Shown piece after piece: positions 1-7,622 of a stretch of DNA of 64,000 nucleotides. Source of the DNA: CAZCTC01 sp964501335 (GTDB taxonomy: Bacteria > Chloroflexota > Anaerolineae > B4-G1 > SLSP01); the NCBI GenBank assembly GCA_964501335.1, contig CAZCTC010000017.1, forward strand, positions 57,523 to 121,522. Direction: 5' to 3'. The position numbers and the translations under genes were made by a program. Under the pieces are notes generated by a model, which had not been told where the DNA came from, made no database searches, and worked only from the letters and a program-made list of their open reading frames with translations. Numbering within the stretch: the stretch's first letter is position 1; every line of letters starts with the position of its first letter.

Positions 1-96
1 AACGAACAGGGGATTGTCCTTCTTTCCAGCCCGGCTCCGGTCTTCGAAACAGTCGCCACCCTGGTCGGCCTGGGCATCAAGGAGCGCGGACTCTGA
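1..96 (+). CDS. C-terminal end of an upstream gene (possibly DRTGG-domain protein), partial
   Basis: Frame 1 is open from the first base and ends at TGA 94-96, giving 31 residues that include GIVLLSSPAPVFETVATL and end GIKERGL. The next gene starts 4 bp downstream on the same strand, so the two look co-transcribed. The tail resembles the end of DRTGG-type regulatory proteins, which commonly sit beside a PHP-domain gene in [FeFe]-hydrogenase operons. That assignment rests on a short fragment plus the neighbour and is tentative; the start lies outside the window. Confidence 0.4.
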   Translation, partial: NEQGIVLLSSPAPVFETVATLVGLGIKERGL

Positions 97-100
97 CCTG

Positions 101-841
101 ATGCGCGCCTATCGGGCCGACCTGCATCTGCACACACTGCTTTCGGCCTGCGCCGAAGTCGAAATGATCCCCCCGCTGATTGTCGATGAAGCCCTGCAGC
201 GCGGGCTGGACATCCTGGCAATCACCGATCACAATGCTACCGGCAACGCCTGGGCCGTCATGGAAGCCGCCCGCGGCACCAATCTAACCATTATTCCTGG
301 AATGGAATTGCTCACCCAGGAAGAAGTCGATCTGGTCTGCCTCTTTCCCTCCCTCGAACAGGCCCGCCTCTGGCAGCAACAGGTCGATGCGGCTTTACCC
401 CCCCTCAAAAACGATGCCGAACACTTCGGCCCTCAATTCCTCGTCGACCCCGCAGGAGAATTCCTGGCCGAAGAAGAACGTTTGCTCCAAATAGCCACGC
501 GGATCTCTCTCTCAGAAGCCGTGCAAGCCATCCATGCCCTGGATGGCCTGGCCATCCCCGCCCACATTGAACGCTCTCATCACGGCCTTTTAGGCGTGCT
601 GGGCCTCTGGCCCGATGACCTGGAAACCGACGCCGCCGAGCTTTCCCCCAACCTGCGCCCCAGTCAGGCCCGTCAACGTTACCCCTTTCTGCCGCCAATT
701 CCTCTAATCACCAGTTCCGATTCCCATATGCTCGATTCCATCGGCAATGTACTGACCGTCTTTACCATGGAAGCTCCCACCCTTACCGAAATGCGCCTGG
801 CCCTCCATCGCATCGGCGGCCGCTCTGTAACTGTTCCCTAA
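101..841 (+). CDS. PHP-domain metal-dependent phosphoesterase-like protein
   Basis: A 246-residue protein of the PHP (polymerase and histidinol phosphatase) fold. Metal-ligand motifs are visible in the expected order: DLHLHT at residues 6-11, ITDHN near 40, IPGMEL near 66 and a C-terminal SSDSHM. An ATG at 101 with AAGGAG at 79-84 is preferred over an ATG at 14, because the 14-100 stretch overlaps the upstream frame and is unlike PHP N-termini. PHP enzymes hydrolyse phosphoester bonds using two or three metal ions; the substrate cannot be told from sequence. Single-domain PHP proteins with a DRTGG neighbour are typical of hydrogenase-associated clusters, so the window may begin at the edge of one; that is inference. 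Confidence 0.85.
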   Translation: MRAYRADLHLHTLLSACAEVEMIPPLIVDEALQRGLDILAITDHNATGNAWAVMEAARGTNLTIIPGMELLTQEEVDLVCLFPSLEQARLWQQQVDAALPPLKNDAEHFGPQFLVDPAGEFLAEEERLLQIATRISLSEAVQAIHALDGLAIPAHIERSHHGLLGVLGLWPDDLETDAAELSPNLRPSQARQRYPFLPPIPLITSSDSHMLDSIGNVLTVFTMEAPTLTEMRLALHRIGGRSVTVP

Positions 842-934
842 CCCACTTCGGGAACTTATCGATTTTCCCCAACGTCATGGATGGTGATCTTATTTCTCCA
901 CAGGCAATCAAACTGTTGTAATGAGGAACAAAAA

Positions 935-2494
935 ATGTCCACACGAGCTACGGTTCAACCTCTGCGCCGCCACTCCGGCGGCATCGGAATCGGTACGGTA
1001 CTCTACTATTTGGGACTCTGGGTTCTCTTCCTTTCATTGTCCCTGGCCGCTTTAGGGGCCCTGGGTTTTGCCCTCTGGGTCTTTCAATTCCGAGCTGATC
1101 GCACCTTCACCAATCGCATCTACCCCCATGTTTTCATCCTGGGCGAAGATCTCGGCGGCCTGACGCTCGAAGAGGCCGCCCTCCGCCTCAACCAGCTACC
1201 CTCCCCCGGGAACAACCTCCCGCTGGTCCTGCGTGACGGCGCCAACCAATGGACCTATACCCCCGATCAGGCCGGTCTCCAGGTAGATCTCAATGCCACC
1301 CTCCAGGCCGCCTATGCCGTCGGCCGTAACGATGAATTTCCGGGACAACTCAGCGCCTGGATTCTCTACCACAATATTCCCCCCTACTACACCACCAATC
1401 CAGCCCTGGTCCGCCCGCTGCTGGAGGCACTGGCCCCTCAAATTTCCCAGCCGCCCGTAGATGCCTCCTTCAAATTGGAAAATGACCATCTGGCGGTCGT
1501 TCCGGGCCAGGCCGGACGGATTCTCGATATCGAAGCCACGCTCGCCCGCCTGCAAACCTCCCCAGCCACCGCTCTCGGCATAGAGGTGCCCTTGCTCTTC
1601 AAAATCATCACCCCGGCCGACCCTGACCCCAGTGTCCGGACCCAGGCCGAGGCCTTCTTACAACGCACCATCACGGCTTCAACCTACGATATCCTCACCG
1701 ACAAGAGCTGGCAATGGAAGCTCGACCGACCGGTTATTGCCGGCTGGTTGCGCCTGATCCCTCAGGAAAACGGCACCGTTACCATCACGATTGCCCCGGA
1801 AGCCGTCCAAAAAACCCTGCTGGGGCTGGCAGCCCAGACCGGAGAAGGAATGGGATTCCGCATAGAAGAAGCCACCCATCAGATCACCACAACCTTTCAG
1901 GCCGGAGGCGGTGCGGTCAACCTTTACCTTACCCACCCCGAACGCACCTACACCGTTCAATCCGGTGACAGCATCAGCTCAATTGCCACTCGCCTGGGAA
2001 TGCCCTCCGGACTTATCATCCAGGCCAATCCCAACATCAACCCCAACCAACTCCAGGTCAATCAGGTCATTACCATCCCTTCCCAGGATCTCCTCACACC
2101 CTATCTGCCTGTCGCCGGCAAGAAAATTGTGGTAAGCCTCAAAGATCAACGGATGCGAGTCTACGAAAATGGACAGCTGATCCATGAATGGGTGGTCTCT
2201 ACCGGACTGGCCACCTCACCCACCCTGCCCGGCCACTTCCAGATCCTGAGCAAAAAAGAGAATGCCTACGCCAGCCAATGGGATTTGTGGATGCCGAACT
2301 TCATGGCCGTCTACCCGGCCGGAGGCGATGTCTACAACGGGATTCACGAATTGCCCATCCTCTCCAACGGTCAGCGCCTCTGGAGCGGCAATTTGGGCCA
2401 TCCCGCCTCTTTCGGTTGCATCATTCTGGGGATTCAGGAATCGAATACACTCTTCCAGTGGGCCGAAATGGGGGTTCCGGTCATCATCGAATAA
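935..2494 (+). CDS. Membrane-anchored LysM / YkuD L,D-transpeptidase
   Basis: About 519 residues. A single N-terminal membrane segment (about residues 21-50) is followed by a YkuD-associated peptidoglycan-binding region (GEDLGGLTLEEAA), a LysM repeat starting YTVQSGDSISS near residue 338, and a C-terminal YkuD catalytic domain from about residue 395. The family cross-links peptidoglycan or attaches proteins to it through a catalytic Cys. The Cys lies in HPASFGCIILG, where the usual S-H-G-C reads S-F-G-C, so the His next to the catalytic pair is Phe. An upstream His (GIHEL) is kept. ATG 935 with GAGGA at 923-927 is preferred over ATG 881, which would put 18 atypical residues before the membrane anchor. 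It probably acts outside the cytoplasmic membrane. Confidence 0.88.
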   Translation: MSTRATVQPLRRHSGGIGIGTVLYYLGLWVLFLSLSLAALGALGFALWVFQFRADRTFTNRIYPHVFILGEDLGGLTLEEAALRLNQLPSPGNNLPLVLRDGANQWTYTPDQAGLQVDLNATLQAAYAVGRNDEFPGQLSAWILYHNIPPYYTTNPALVRPLLEALAPQISQPPVDASFKLENDHLAVVPGQAGRILDIEATLARLQTSPATALGIEVPLLFKIITPADPDPSVRTQAEAFLQRTITASTYDILTDKSWQWKLDRPVIAGWLRLIPQENGTVTITIAPEAVQKTLLGLAAQTGEGMGFRIEEATHQITTTFQAGGGAVNLYLTHPERTYTVQSGDSISSIATRLGMPSGLIIQANPNINPNQLQVNQVITIPSQDLLTPYLPVAGKKIVVSLKDQRMRVYENGQLIHEWVVSTGLATSPTLPGHFQILSKKENAYASQWDLWMPNFMAVYPAGGDVYNGIHELPILSNGQRLWSGNLGHPASFGCIILGIQESNTLFQWAEMGVPVIIE

Positions 2495-2560
2495 ATCATC
2501 TTCCAGGCAAATCACAGCGGCTAAAAAAATCGACCTGTGCGGTTAGTCTGGGAAAAAGCC

Positions 2561-2665
2561 CATATTTTCGACGGCTTCAGAAAGCCGTCGAAAATATGAA
2601 TAAAAAAATAACTCTCTCTCTATCCAGCGCGTCGCTTTTCACCAAGAAAGTACCTGTTGCGGGGC
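2561..2665 (-). repeat. Composite hairpin repeat, reverse orientation
   Basis: A perfect 17-bp stem (2561-2577 with 2582-2598) closes a CAGA loop. On the plus strand it is followed by the reverse complement of the shared module: AAATAACTCTCTCTC, a GCGCGTCGCTTTT block and a TTGCGGGG end. It lies 67 bp after the transpeptidase stop. One member of the dispersed family described in the findings; it may also terminate or protect the 3' end of the upstream transcript. Confidence 0.75.
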
Positions 2666-2713
2666 ACAAAAACCGTTTTTAATCTATGCGAATGAACAAC
2701 CGCACAAATCGAA

Positions 2714-2754
2714 AAAAAATTCGCGCCACTCTTTTAGGGTGGCGCGAATTTTTT
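2714..2754. terminator. Bidirectional rho-independent terminator
   Basis: A 16-bp perfect stem pairs 2714-2729 with 2739-2754 around a 9-nt loop. It starts with an A run and ends with a T run, so it can terminate transcription from either side. It sits between the plus-strand transpeptidase gene and the minus-strand ribosomal operon. Confidence 0.8.
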
Positions 2755-2772
2755 AGCTTATTATAACAGCAC

Positions 2773-2882
2773 GGCCCCCCGGGAGGGGGATACCGGGGGG
2801 CCCAGCCAAGGAAAGGAGGAGAGGTGCGATGTCATCCTCATATTTCGGTCTAATCATAACCGTTTTTTATCCTTCTGGCTAG
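2773..2882 (+). other. GC-rich inverted repeat followed by a 17-codon ORF with a strong ribosome binding site
   Basis: A 10-bp inverted repeat (2773-2782 with 2793-2802) precedes AAGGAAAGGAGGAGAGG and an ATG at 2829. The short frame runs to TAG 2880-2882 and encodes MSSSYFGLIITVFYPSG. The purine-rich site and spacing look like a genuine ribosome binding site. The next gene downstream is on the opposite strand, so an attenuator leader role is unlikely. It could be a micro-protein or an untranslated RNA motif. The rest of 2495-3042 holds only the repeats and terminators listed. Confidence 0.3.
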
Positions 2883-2987
2883 TGATGAATGACGTATTCA
2901 GGGGTGATAGAAATCAGTTAGTGTCACAAACCTTTCAAACCTGGTTTACTCACCGGATTCAAACCAGCGCACGCCCTCCCTAACAAC

Positions 2988-3017
2988 AAAAAGGCGACGC
3001 TTAAAGCGCCGCCTTTT
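2988..3017 (-). terminator. Terminator of the infC-rpmI-rplT operon
   Basis: AAAAAGGCG and CGCCTTTTT arms with one internal A/C mismatch and an inner CGCTT/AAGCG stem. It lies 26 bp beyond the rplT stop, with a T run in the minus-strand direction. Confidence 0.8.
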
Positions 3018-3042
3018 TATAATTCCCCAACAATCGGAAAAC

Positions 3043-3390
3043 TTACGCCTGGCGAGCCGTGTCCACGATCCGGGCAAACGCCTTGGGATCATTCACGGCC
3101 AGATCGGCCAACATCTTGCGATCCAACGCAATATTAGCAACCTTCAGGGTATGCATAAAAGCGCTGTAGGACAGACCATTTTCCCGGGCAGCCGCGTTGA
3201 TGCGGACAATCCACAAGCGATGAATATCACGCTTGCGATTGCGGCGATCCCGATAGGCATACACCATGGCCTTCATCCAGGCTTCATTGGCGCGCCGGAA
3301 TAACTTATGCCGTGAAGCGTGATACCCCTTGGTCCGGTTCAGCAGTTTCTGGTGGCGGCGGCGTTCGACGAAACCCCCTTTAACTCTCAC
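3043..3390 (-). CDS. rplT: 50S ribosomal protein L20 (bL20)
   Basis: 115 residues beginning MRVKGGFVERRRHQK, the conserved bL20 N-terminus, with the basic RNA-binding helix region (LFRRANEAWMKAM, RDRRNRKRD) and the C-terminal LDRKMLADLAV. It binds 23S rRNA early in large-subunit assembly and in many bacteria represses its own operon by binding the mRNA. Last gene of infC-rpmI-rplT, 9 bp after rpmI, followed by a clear terminator. Length is normal for the family. Confidence 0.97.
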   Translation of the reverse strand: MRVKGGFVERRRHQKLLNRTKGYHASRHKLFRRANEAWMKAMVYAYRDRRNRKRDIHRLWIVRINAAARENGLSYSAFMHTLKVANIALDRKMLADLAVNDPKAFARIVDTARQA

Positions 3391-3399
3391 AGTTCACCC

Positions 3400-3618
3400 C
3401 TATTCTTTCTCGTGAAGATACGGGGTCAAGCGGGTAACCCGACGGCGAACCCCGGCGCTCGTCACTACGAGCATTTCATCGTACATACCGCGCACCTTAG
3501 CGGTCTTCTTCCGGCGCAGGTGGCTTTTCCCCTGCTTGGTGCGCATCAACTTGCCCTTCCCACCCTGCGACAGGCGGAAGCGCTTGGAAGTCGGCTTGTG
3601 AGTCTTAATTTTAGGCAC
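3400..3618 (-). CDS. rpmI: 50S ribosomal protein L35 (bL35)
   Basis: 72 residues starting with GTG at 3618 (VPKIKTHKPTSKRF), matching the universal MPKxKTH start of bL35. TGGAGG lies just upstream. The open frame extends 12 codons further upstream, but those codons overlap the end of infC and do not fit the family. Central GKLMRTKQGKSHLRRKK is the usual basic rRNA-binding stretch. The C-terminus (about residues 55-72, ending PYLHEKE) is a few residues longer than in E. coli. Middle gene of the initiation-factor operon. Confidence 0.95.
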   Translation of the reverse strand: MPKIKTHKPTSKRFRLSQGGKGKLMRTKQGKSHLRRKKTAKVRGMYDEMLVVTSAGVRRRVTRLTPYLHEKE

Positions 3619-3634
3619 CCTGTCCTCCAGATAA

Positions 3635-4150
3635 TTACTTTTTCTTCGGTGCAAGCACCATGAGCATGGTGTTTCCGTCTAATTGTGGAGCTTGTTCCAT
3701 GACAGCCACATCGGCAAGCTCCTGAGCAATTTCATTTAAATGCTGGAGGGCCACTTCAGGATAGGTAATTTCGCGCCCACGGAAGCGCACCCGGACCTTC
3801 ACCTTATTGCCGTCCTCCAGCCAACCCCGCGCATCCCGGACCTTAAAGCCCAAATGATGCTCATTGGTCTTCGGGCGCAGGCGGACTTCCTTAACCTCAA
3901 TCTGTTTTTGGCTCTTCCGTGCCTCGCGCTCTTTCTTGCCCTGTTCGTACAAGAATTTGCCGAAGTCCATAATCCGGGTAACCGGAGGCACCGCATTCGG
4001 CGCCACTTCTACCAGATCCAGGCTGGCCTCCCGGGCATGTTGAATGGCCTGTGGCACAGTCATCACCCCGAGATTTGAGCCATCCGCTCCAATAACCCGA
4101 ATTTCTTCGGCACGGATGCCCTCATTGACGCGATACTTTTCCTTAGTTAT
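3635..4150 (-). CDS. infC: Translation initiation factor IF-3, probable AUA start
   Basis: A complete IF-3: the N-domain begins KYRVNEGIRAEEIRVI, the linker is rich in Lys/Arg/Glu (KKEREARKSQKQ), and the C-domain contains VKEVRLRP and KVKVRVRFRGRE. It binds the 30S subunit, prevents premature joining and rejects non-canonical start codons. No ATG or GTG exists at the expected start. The candidates are ATA at 4150, preceded by AGGGGGGAG, or TTG at 4174, which lacks a site. infC genes typically use AUU/AUA/AUC starts for self-repression, so ATA is favoured. First gene of the operon; the 3' end overlaps the upstream open extension of rpmI. Confidence 0.93.
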   Translation of the reverse strand: MTKEKYRVNEGIRAEEIRVIGADGSNLGVMTVPQAIQHAREASLDLVEVAPNAVPPVTRIMDFGKFLYEQGKKEREARKSQKQIEVKEVRLRPKTNEHHLGFKVRDARGWLEDGNKVKVRVRFRGREITYPEVALQHLNEIAQELADVAVMEQAPQLDGNTMLMVLAPKKK

Positions 4151-4197
4151 GGCTCCCCCCCTGAAAAAAAGCAAGTTAACTGAAACTGAGCGGGGCT

Positions 4198-4226
4198 ATC
4201 ATAACACGAATGCACTCCTCTGTCAA
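4198..4226 (-). promoter_or_regulatory. Sigma-70-type promoter of infC-rpmI-rplT
   Basis: On the minus strand TTGACA (4221-4226) and TATGAT (4198-4203) are separated by exactly 17 bp. Initiation would fall near 4191, leaving a 5' leader of about 40 nt before the infC start. It lies between ftsZ and infC, so the ribosomal operon need not depend on dcw read-through. Confidence 0.85.
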
Positions 4227-4251
4227 ATCGCCCCTCTCGGATTCTTTATAC

Positions 4252-4287
4252 ATAATTTCGCGCGCCTTTTCAGGCGCGCGAAATTAT
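4252..4287 (-). repeat. Hairpin of the intergenic family after ftsZ
   Basis: A 16-bp perfect stem (4252-4267 with 4272-4287) with core CGCGCGCCT. The loop is TTTC on the plus strand, which is GAAA, a GNRA-type tetraloop, in the sense of ftsZ transcription. It begins 14 bp beyond the ftsZ stop and has only a weak T-run, so it may be a 3' stabiliser as much as a terminator. Confidence 0.75.
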
Positions 4288-4300
4288 AGCTTCCTAAAAA

Positions 4301-5398
4301 TTAGTTCCGCCGGCGTAAGAAAGCCGGGATTTCAATGTTATCCCGATCCATCACGGTCGGGGTAACCGTGTGCGGCTGCGATTCAGTCCGCCGCGTCGGC
4401 AAGGTATGCGTCGCCTGTTCCCGCCGCCGGGGCTGTACCGGCTGCTCAGTCTGATCGAATCCCGTGGCCACCACGGTAATCCGAACGCCATCGCCCATCG
4501 ATTCATCGATGACCGCACCAAAGATCAGATTCACATCCGGATGCGCCGTCTCACGGATAATCGAAGCAGCTTCGTTGACTTCGTACAGCGTCATGCTCGG
4601 GCCACCGGTAATATTGAACAAAATCCCGTGCGCACCGTCGATCGTGATGTCCAACAACCGGCTGGAAATAGCCTGCTGCGCCGCCTCGATCGCCCGGTTT
4701 TCGCCGTTGGCATGGCCGACCGCCATCAAGGCGGCCCCGCCTTCTTGCATAATCGCCTTCACGTCTGCGAAGTCCAGATTGATCATCCCCGGAACGGTGA
4801 TCACTTCTGTGATCCCCTGAATACCCTGGCGCAACACATCGTCCGCCAATCGGAACGCTTCCATCAACGCCACGCGCTTCTCCGTGATCTCCAGCAGCCG
4901 ATCGTTGGGCACGACGATCAGTGTATCGACCACCTGCTTCAGCGCCTCAATCCCATCCGCCGCCGAGCGCGACCGCTTCGCCCCTTCAAACGTGAAGGGC
5001 CGGGTGACCACGCCGATGGTCAGAGCTTTAATGTCTTCCTTGGCGATCCGGGCGATCACTGGGGCTGCACCGGTCCCCGTGCCGCCGCCCATCCCCGCTG
5101 TAATGAAGACCATATCGGCTCCCTGCAACACGCGGCGGATCTCCTCTTCGGATTCCTCTGCCGCCTTGCGACCCTGATCGGGGTTCCCGCCGGCGCCTAG
5201 CCCTCGGGTGATGTTATCGCCTACCCGCAGGCGCTTCGGCGCTTGCGAAAGCATCAACGCCTGGGCATCTGTATTGACGGCGATAAAATCAACGCCCTGG
5301 ATTCCTTCTTCGATCATCCGATTGACAGCATTGCTTCCGCCGCCGCCGACGCCGATGACCCGAATTTGAGCAAAATTCTCTCCAATCCCGGTGCCCAT
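4301..5398 (-). CDS. ftsZ: Cell division protein FtsZ
   Basis: 365 residues. The tubulin-like GTPase core has GVGGGGSNAVNRM at 16-28 and the signature GGGTGTG at 104-110. The C-terminal peptide DNIEIPAFLRRRN is the conserved tail that binds FtsA and other anchors, joined by a variable Pro/Gln/Thr-rich linker. It polymerises with GTP to form the division ring. The start is supported by AGGAGG 7 nt upstream. Last gene of the dcw block, about 127 bp after ftsA, and followed by a strong hairpin and a separate promoter for infC. Confidence 0.98.
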   Translation of the reverse strand: MGTGIGENFAQIRVIGVGGGGSNAVNRMIEEGIQGVDFIAVNTDAQALMLSQAPKRLRVGDNITRGLGAGGNPDQGRKAAEESEEEIRRVLQGADMVFITAGMGGGTGTGAAPVIARIAKEDIKALTIGVVTRPFTFEGAKRSRSAADGIEALKQVVDTLIVVPNDRLLEITEKRVALMEAFRLADDVLRQGIQGITEVITVPGMINLDFADVKAIMQEGGAALMAVGHANGENRAIEAAQQAISSRLLDITIDGAHGILFNITGGPSMTLYEVNEAASIIRETAHPDVNLIFGAVIDESMGDGVRITVVATGFDQTEQPVQPRRREQATHTLPTRRTESQPHTVTPTVMDRDNIEIPAFLRRRN

Positions 5399-5524
5399 TT
5401 CCTGACCTCCTATTCCGTTGAATCAAAAATCCCGTTGTTGTGTCGCGGAAAAATTGCTTTATCCGGATCAGCGCCCTTCCGCGGACAAAGCCGGAAAGCG
5501 CGCGCCCACCCGGTCAAATCCATG

Positions 5525-6745
5525 CTACCCCGGCAGCAAATTACGCAACCAGGGAAACAGCCGTTTCCAGAAGGGAGCCCGCGAAGGACTCCAACTCCCC
5601 GCCTCATCGCTCAACGAAGGCGACCATTGCACCAACCCGACAGCCACAGCAGCACTCGGATCGGTTACCTGATCCGTCAAACCGGTCAACCCTTTGGGCA
5701 CTCCGATTTGCACCGGCAGATTGAAAATATCGCAGGCCAGATCCTTTAACCCCGGCAACCGCGCCGTGCCGCCACAAAGTACCACCCCTGCCGGCAGCAG
5801 ATCATAACCGGAACGCTTGATCTCCTGTTGCACATTCTCTAAAATTTCCTCACAACGGGCCTGAATAATCTCGGCCAGGCTCCACCGCGGCACAATCACC
5901 GGCCCACTCTCCCCATAAGGAGAAATGGTAAACCGTTCATCTTCACCGACCTGATCTCGCAAGGCATGCCCATGGCGTAATTTGACCTGTTCCGCCATCT
6001 CCGGCGGCAACCGCATCCCAATGGCAATATCATTGGTGATGTATTCCCCCCCCATCGGCAAGGAACGCGTATGCAAGATCGTTCCATCAAAAAAAATGGC
6101 GACATCGGTCGTGCCCTCACCGATATCGATCAGGGCCACGCCCAGCTCTTTGGCCGTTTGAGCCAGCACAGCGTTCCCGGCCGCCAGACTGGTCAGGACC
6201 AGTTCACTGACTTCGACTCCGGCACCTTCCACACATTTGCTCAGATTTTGCAAAGCCGTGCTTGATCCCATCACCACATGGGCCTCAACCTCCAACCGGA
6301 AACCATTCATCCCCAGTGGATTCCGCACCCCTTCCTGACCATCGACCGTATATTTACGCGGGATGATATGTAATAATTCCTGTCCCTGAGGCAAAACGAT
6401 CGCCCCGGCGGCTTCCAAAACCCGATCGATATCATCCGAGGTGATTCCCCGATCCCGCCGGGAAACCCCCACCACACCCTGACTGTTGCGAGACGAGATG
6501 TGAGAACCGCTTACCCCCACATAGGCGCGCTCGATTTGATAGCCGGAACTCTGTTCGGCCCGCTCCACCGCTTCGGCAATCGCCGCCGTCGCTTCCGCCA
6601 CATTGACGACCACCCCGCGGCGCATGCCCCTGGCCGGAGCCCGTCCCACGCCCACAATCCGGGTTTCATTGGCTTCACTGATCTCCCCGACCAGTACCAG
6701 AATTTTTTGACTGCCGATGTCGATTCCTACAACCGTCCGCTCCAC
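5525..6745 (-). CDS. ftsA: Cell division protein FtsA
   Basis: 406 residues of the actin/Hsp70 fold: phosphate-1 loop VVGIDIGSQK at the N-terminus, the FtsA-specific 1C insertion, and phosphate-2 IDIGEGTTDVAIF. The last 15 residues (FWKRLFPWLRNLLPG) form the amphipathic helix that tethers FtsA to the membrane. It anchors FtsZ and recruits later division proteins. Translation starts at GTG 6745 behind an AAGGGGG purine stretch. It lies directly upstream of ftsZ, as in most dcw clusters. Length and motifs are complete. Confidence 0.97.
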   Translation of the reverse strand: MERTVVGIDIGSQKILVLVGEISEANETRIVGVGRAPARGMRRGVVVNVAEATAAIAEAVERAEQSSGYQIERAYVGVSGSHISSRNSQGVVGVSRRDRGITSDDIDRVLEAAGAIVLPQGQELLHIIPRKYTVDGQEGVRNPLGMNGFRLEVEAHVVMGSSTALQNLSKCVEGAGVEVSELVLTSLAAGNAVLAQTAKELGVALIDIGEGTTDVAIFFDGTILHTRSLPMGGEYITNDIAIGMRLPPEMAEQVKLRHGHALRDQVGEDERFTISPYGESGPVIVPRWSLAEIIQARCEEILENVQQEIKRSGYDLLPAGVVLCGGTARLPGLKDLACDIFNLPVQIGVPKGLTGLTDQVTDPSAAVAVGLVQWSPSLSDEAGSWSPSRAPFWKRLFPWLRNLLPG

Positions 6746-6785
6746 GCTTCACCCCCTTGCTTTGGCTGCACGGACTTTGCTGACC

Positions 6786-7568
6786 TTACCAGGCCCGATC
6801 CAGGGCGTAGGTCGGCGCCCCCGGGAATTGTACATCAATCGTCCAGGGAAAAATTTTCCGGGAATCCAGATTCGCTACCAGCGATTGATACGCCTGCCAG
6901 CGCACCGCCATCTCCGAACCCGTTCCCAGCGCCACCCGCCGCCCCTGTGAGTCGGACCACACCAGTCCGCGCCCGGGGACGTATTCCGTCTCCTTGATCG
7001 GCGCTTCCAGCCGGCTCAAGGCCAACACCCCCAAGACAATGTCCTCTGGAATCCCCCCGTCCACAGTCGGCAACGAACCTTTGACTATGGGCAAATTCGG
7101 CCGATTCCCTTGCGCCGCAAATAAAGTTCCCTCTCGATCAACCCACTGAACCCCGGCATCGGATTGCCATGCCATTACAGCATTTCGCTCCGTTACCCGC
7201 AGGATACAATGGGCCGGATACCAATCACAGGTCAATGCCGCCGCGGTTACCGCCGGCGTCTGCTTCACAATCAGCTCCTCCACTTCCGCTTCGTGGAGCT
7301 GAAAACGATGCAGATGCAGAAATTTACCCGCCTGCACCGCCGCCACCCCGGTCTCCTTGGAACCGCTCACAACTTCCAGGGTCGACGTGCTGATATACCA
7401 GCCCGGATCAAACAGCAACCAGGCCCAGATTCCAATGGCTGTGACCGCTCCCAACAACATCGGCCAGGGAATGGCAATCGGCGGAGCCGAGCGCCGTACC
7501 CGGCGCACGCTCGTGATCGGCTGAGCGCCCAGCAAAGCAGCAGTTCGATAATAACGTCGTTTTGCCAT
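6786..7568 (-). CDS. ftsQ: Cell division protein FtsQ/DivIB
   Basis: 260 residues with a basic cytoplasmic N-terminus, one membrane helix (about residues 33-52, PMLLGAVTAIGIWAWLLF) and an extracytoplasmic POTRA-like plus beta region (LEVVSG, ERNAVMAWQSDAGVQWVDREG). FtsQ/DivIB links early cytoplasmic and late periplasmic divisome proteins. GGGGGAGGA lies just upstream of the ATG. Sequence conservation in this family is low; position between ddl and ftsA together with topology makes the call secure. Confidence 0.9.
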   Translation of the reverse strand: MAKRRYYRTAALLGAQPITSVRRVRRSAPPIAIPWPMLLGAVTAIGIWAWLLFDPGWYISTSTLEVVSGSKETGVAAVQAGKFLHLHRFQLHEAEVEELIVKQTPAVTAAALTCDWYPAHCILRVTERNAVMAWQSDAGVQWVDREGTLFAAQGNRPNLPIVKGSLPTVDGGIPEDIVLGVLALSRLEAPIKETEYVPGRGLVWSDSQGRRVALGTGSEMAVRWQAYQSLVANLDSRKIFPWTIDVQFPGAPTYALDRAW

Positions 7569-7622
7569 GGCATCCTCCCCCTTTGGAGATTCCGATCGCC
7601 GCCCCTTGGTCTATGCGGCGCC

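Noticed and set aside
2561..2665. CRISPR-like spacing of repeats across the window
   Set aside because: The repeats are single, palindromic, kilobases apart and in both orientations, with no spacers of uniform length and no cas genes.
4252..4287. Strong intrinsic terminator for ftsZ
   Set aside because: The stem is excellent, but the minus-strand 3' side lacks a T run. It was listed as a hairpin-family member with possible 3'-end function.
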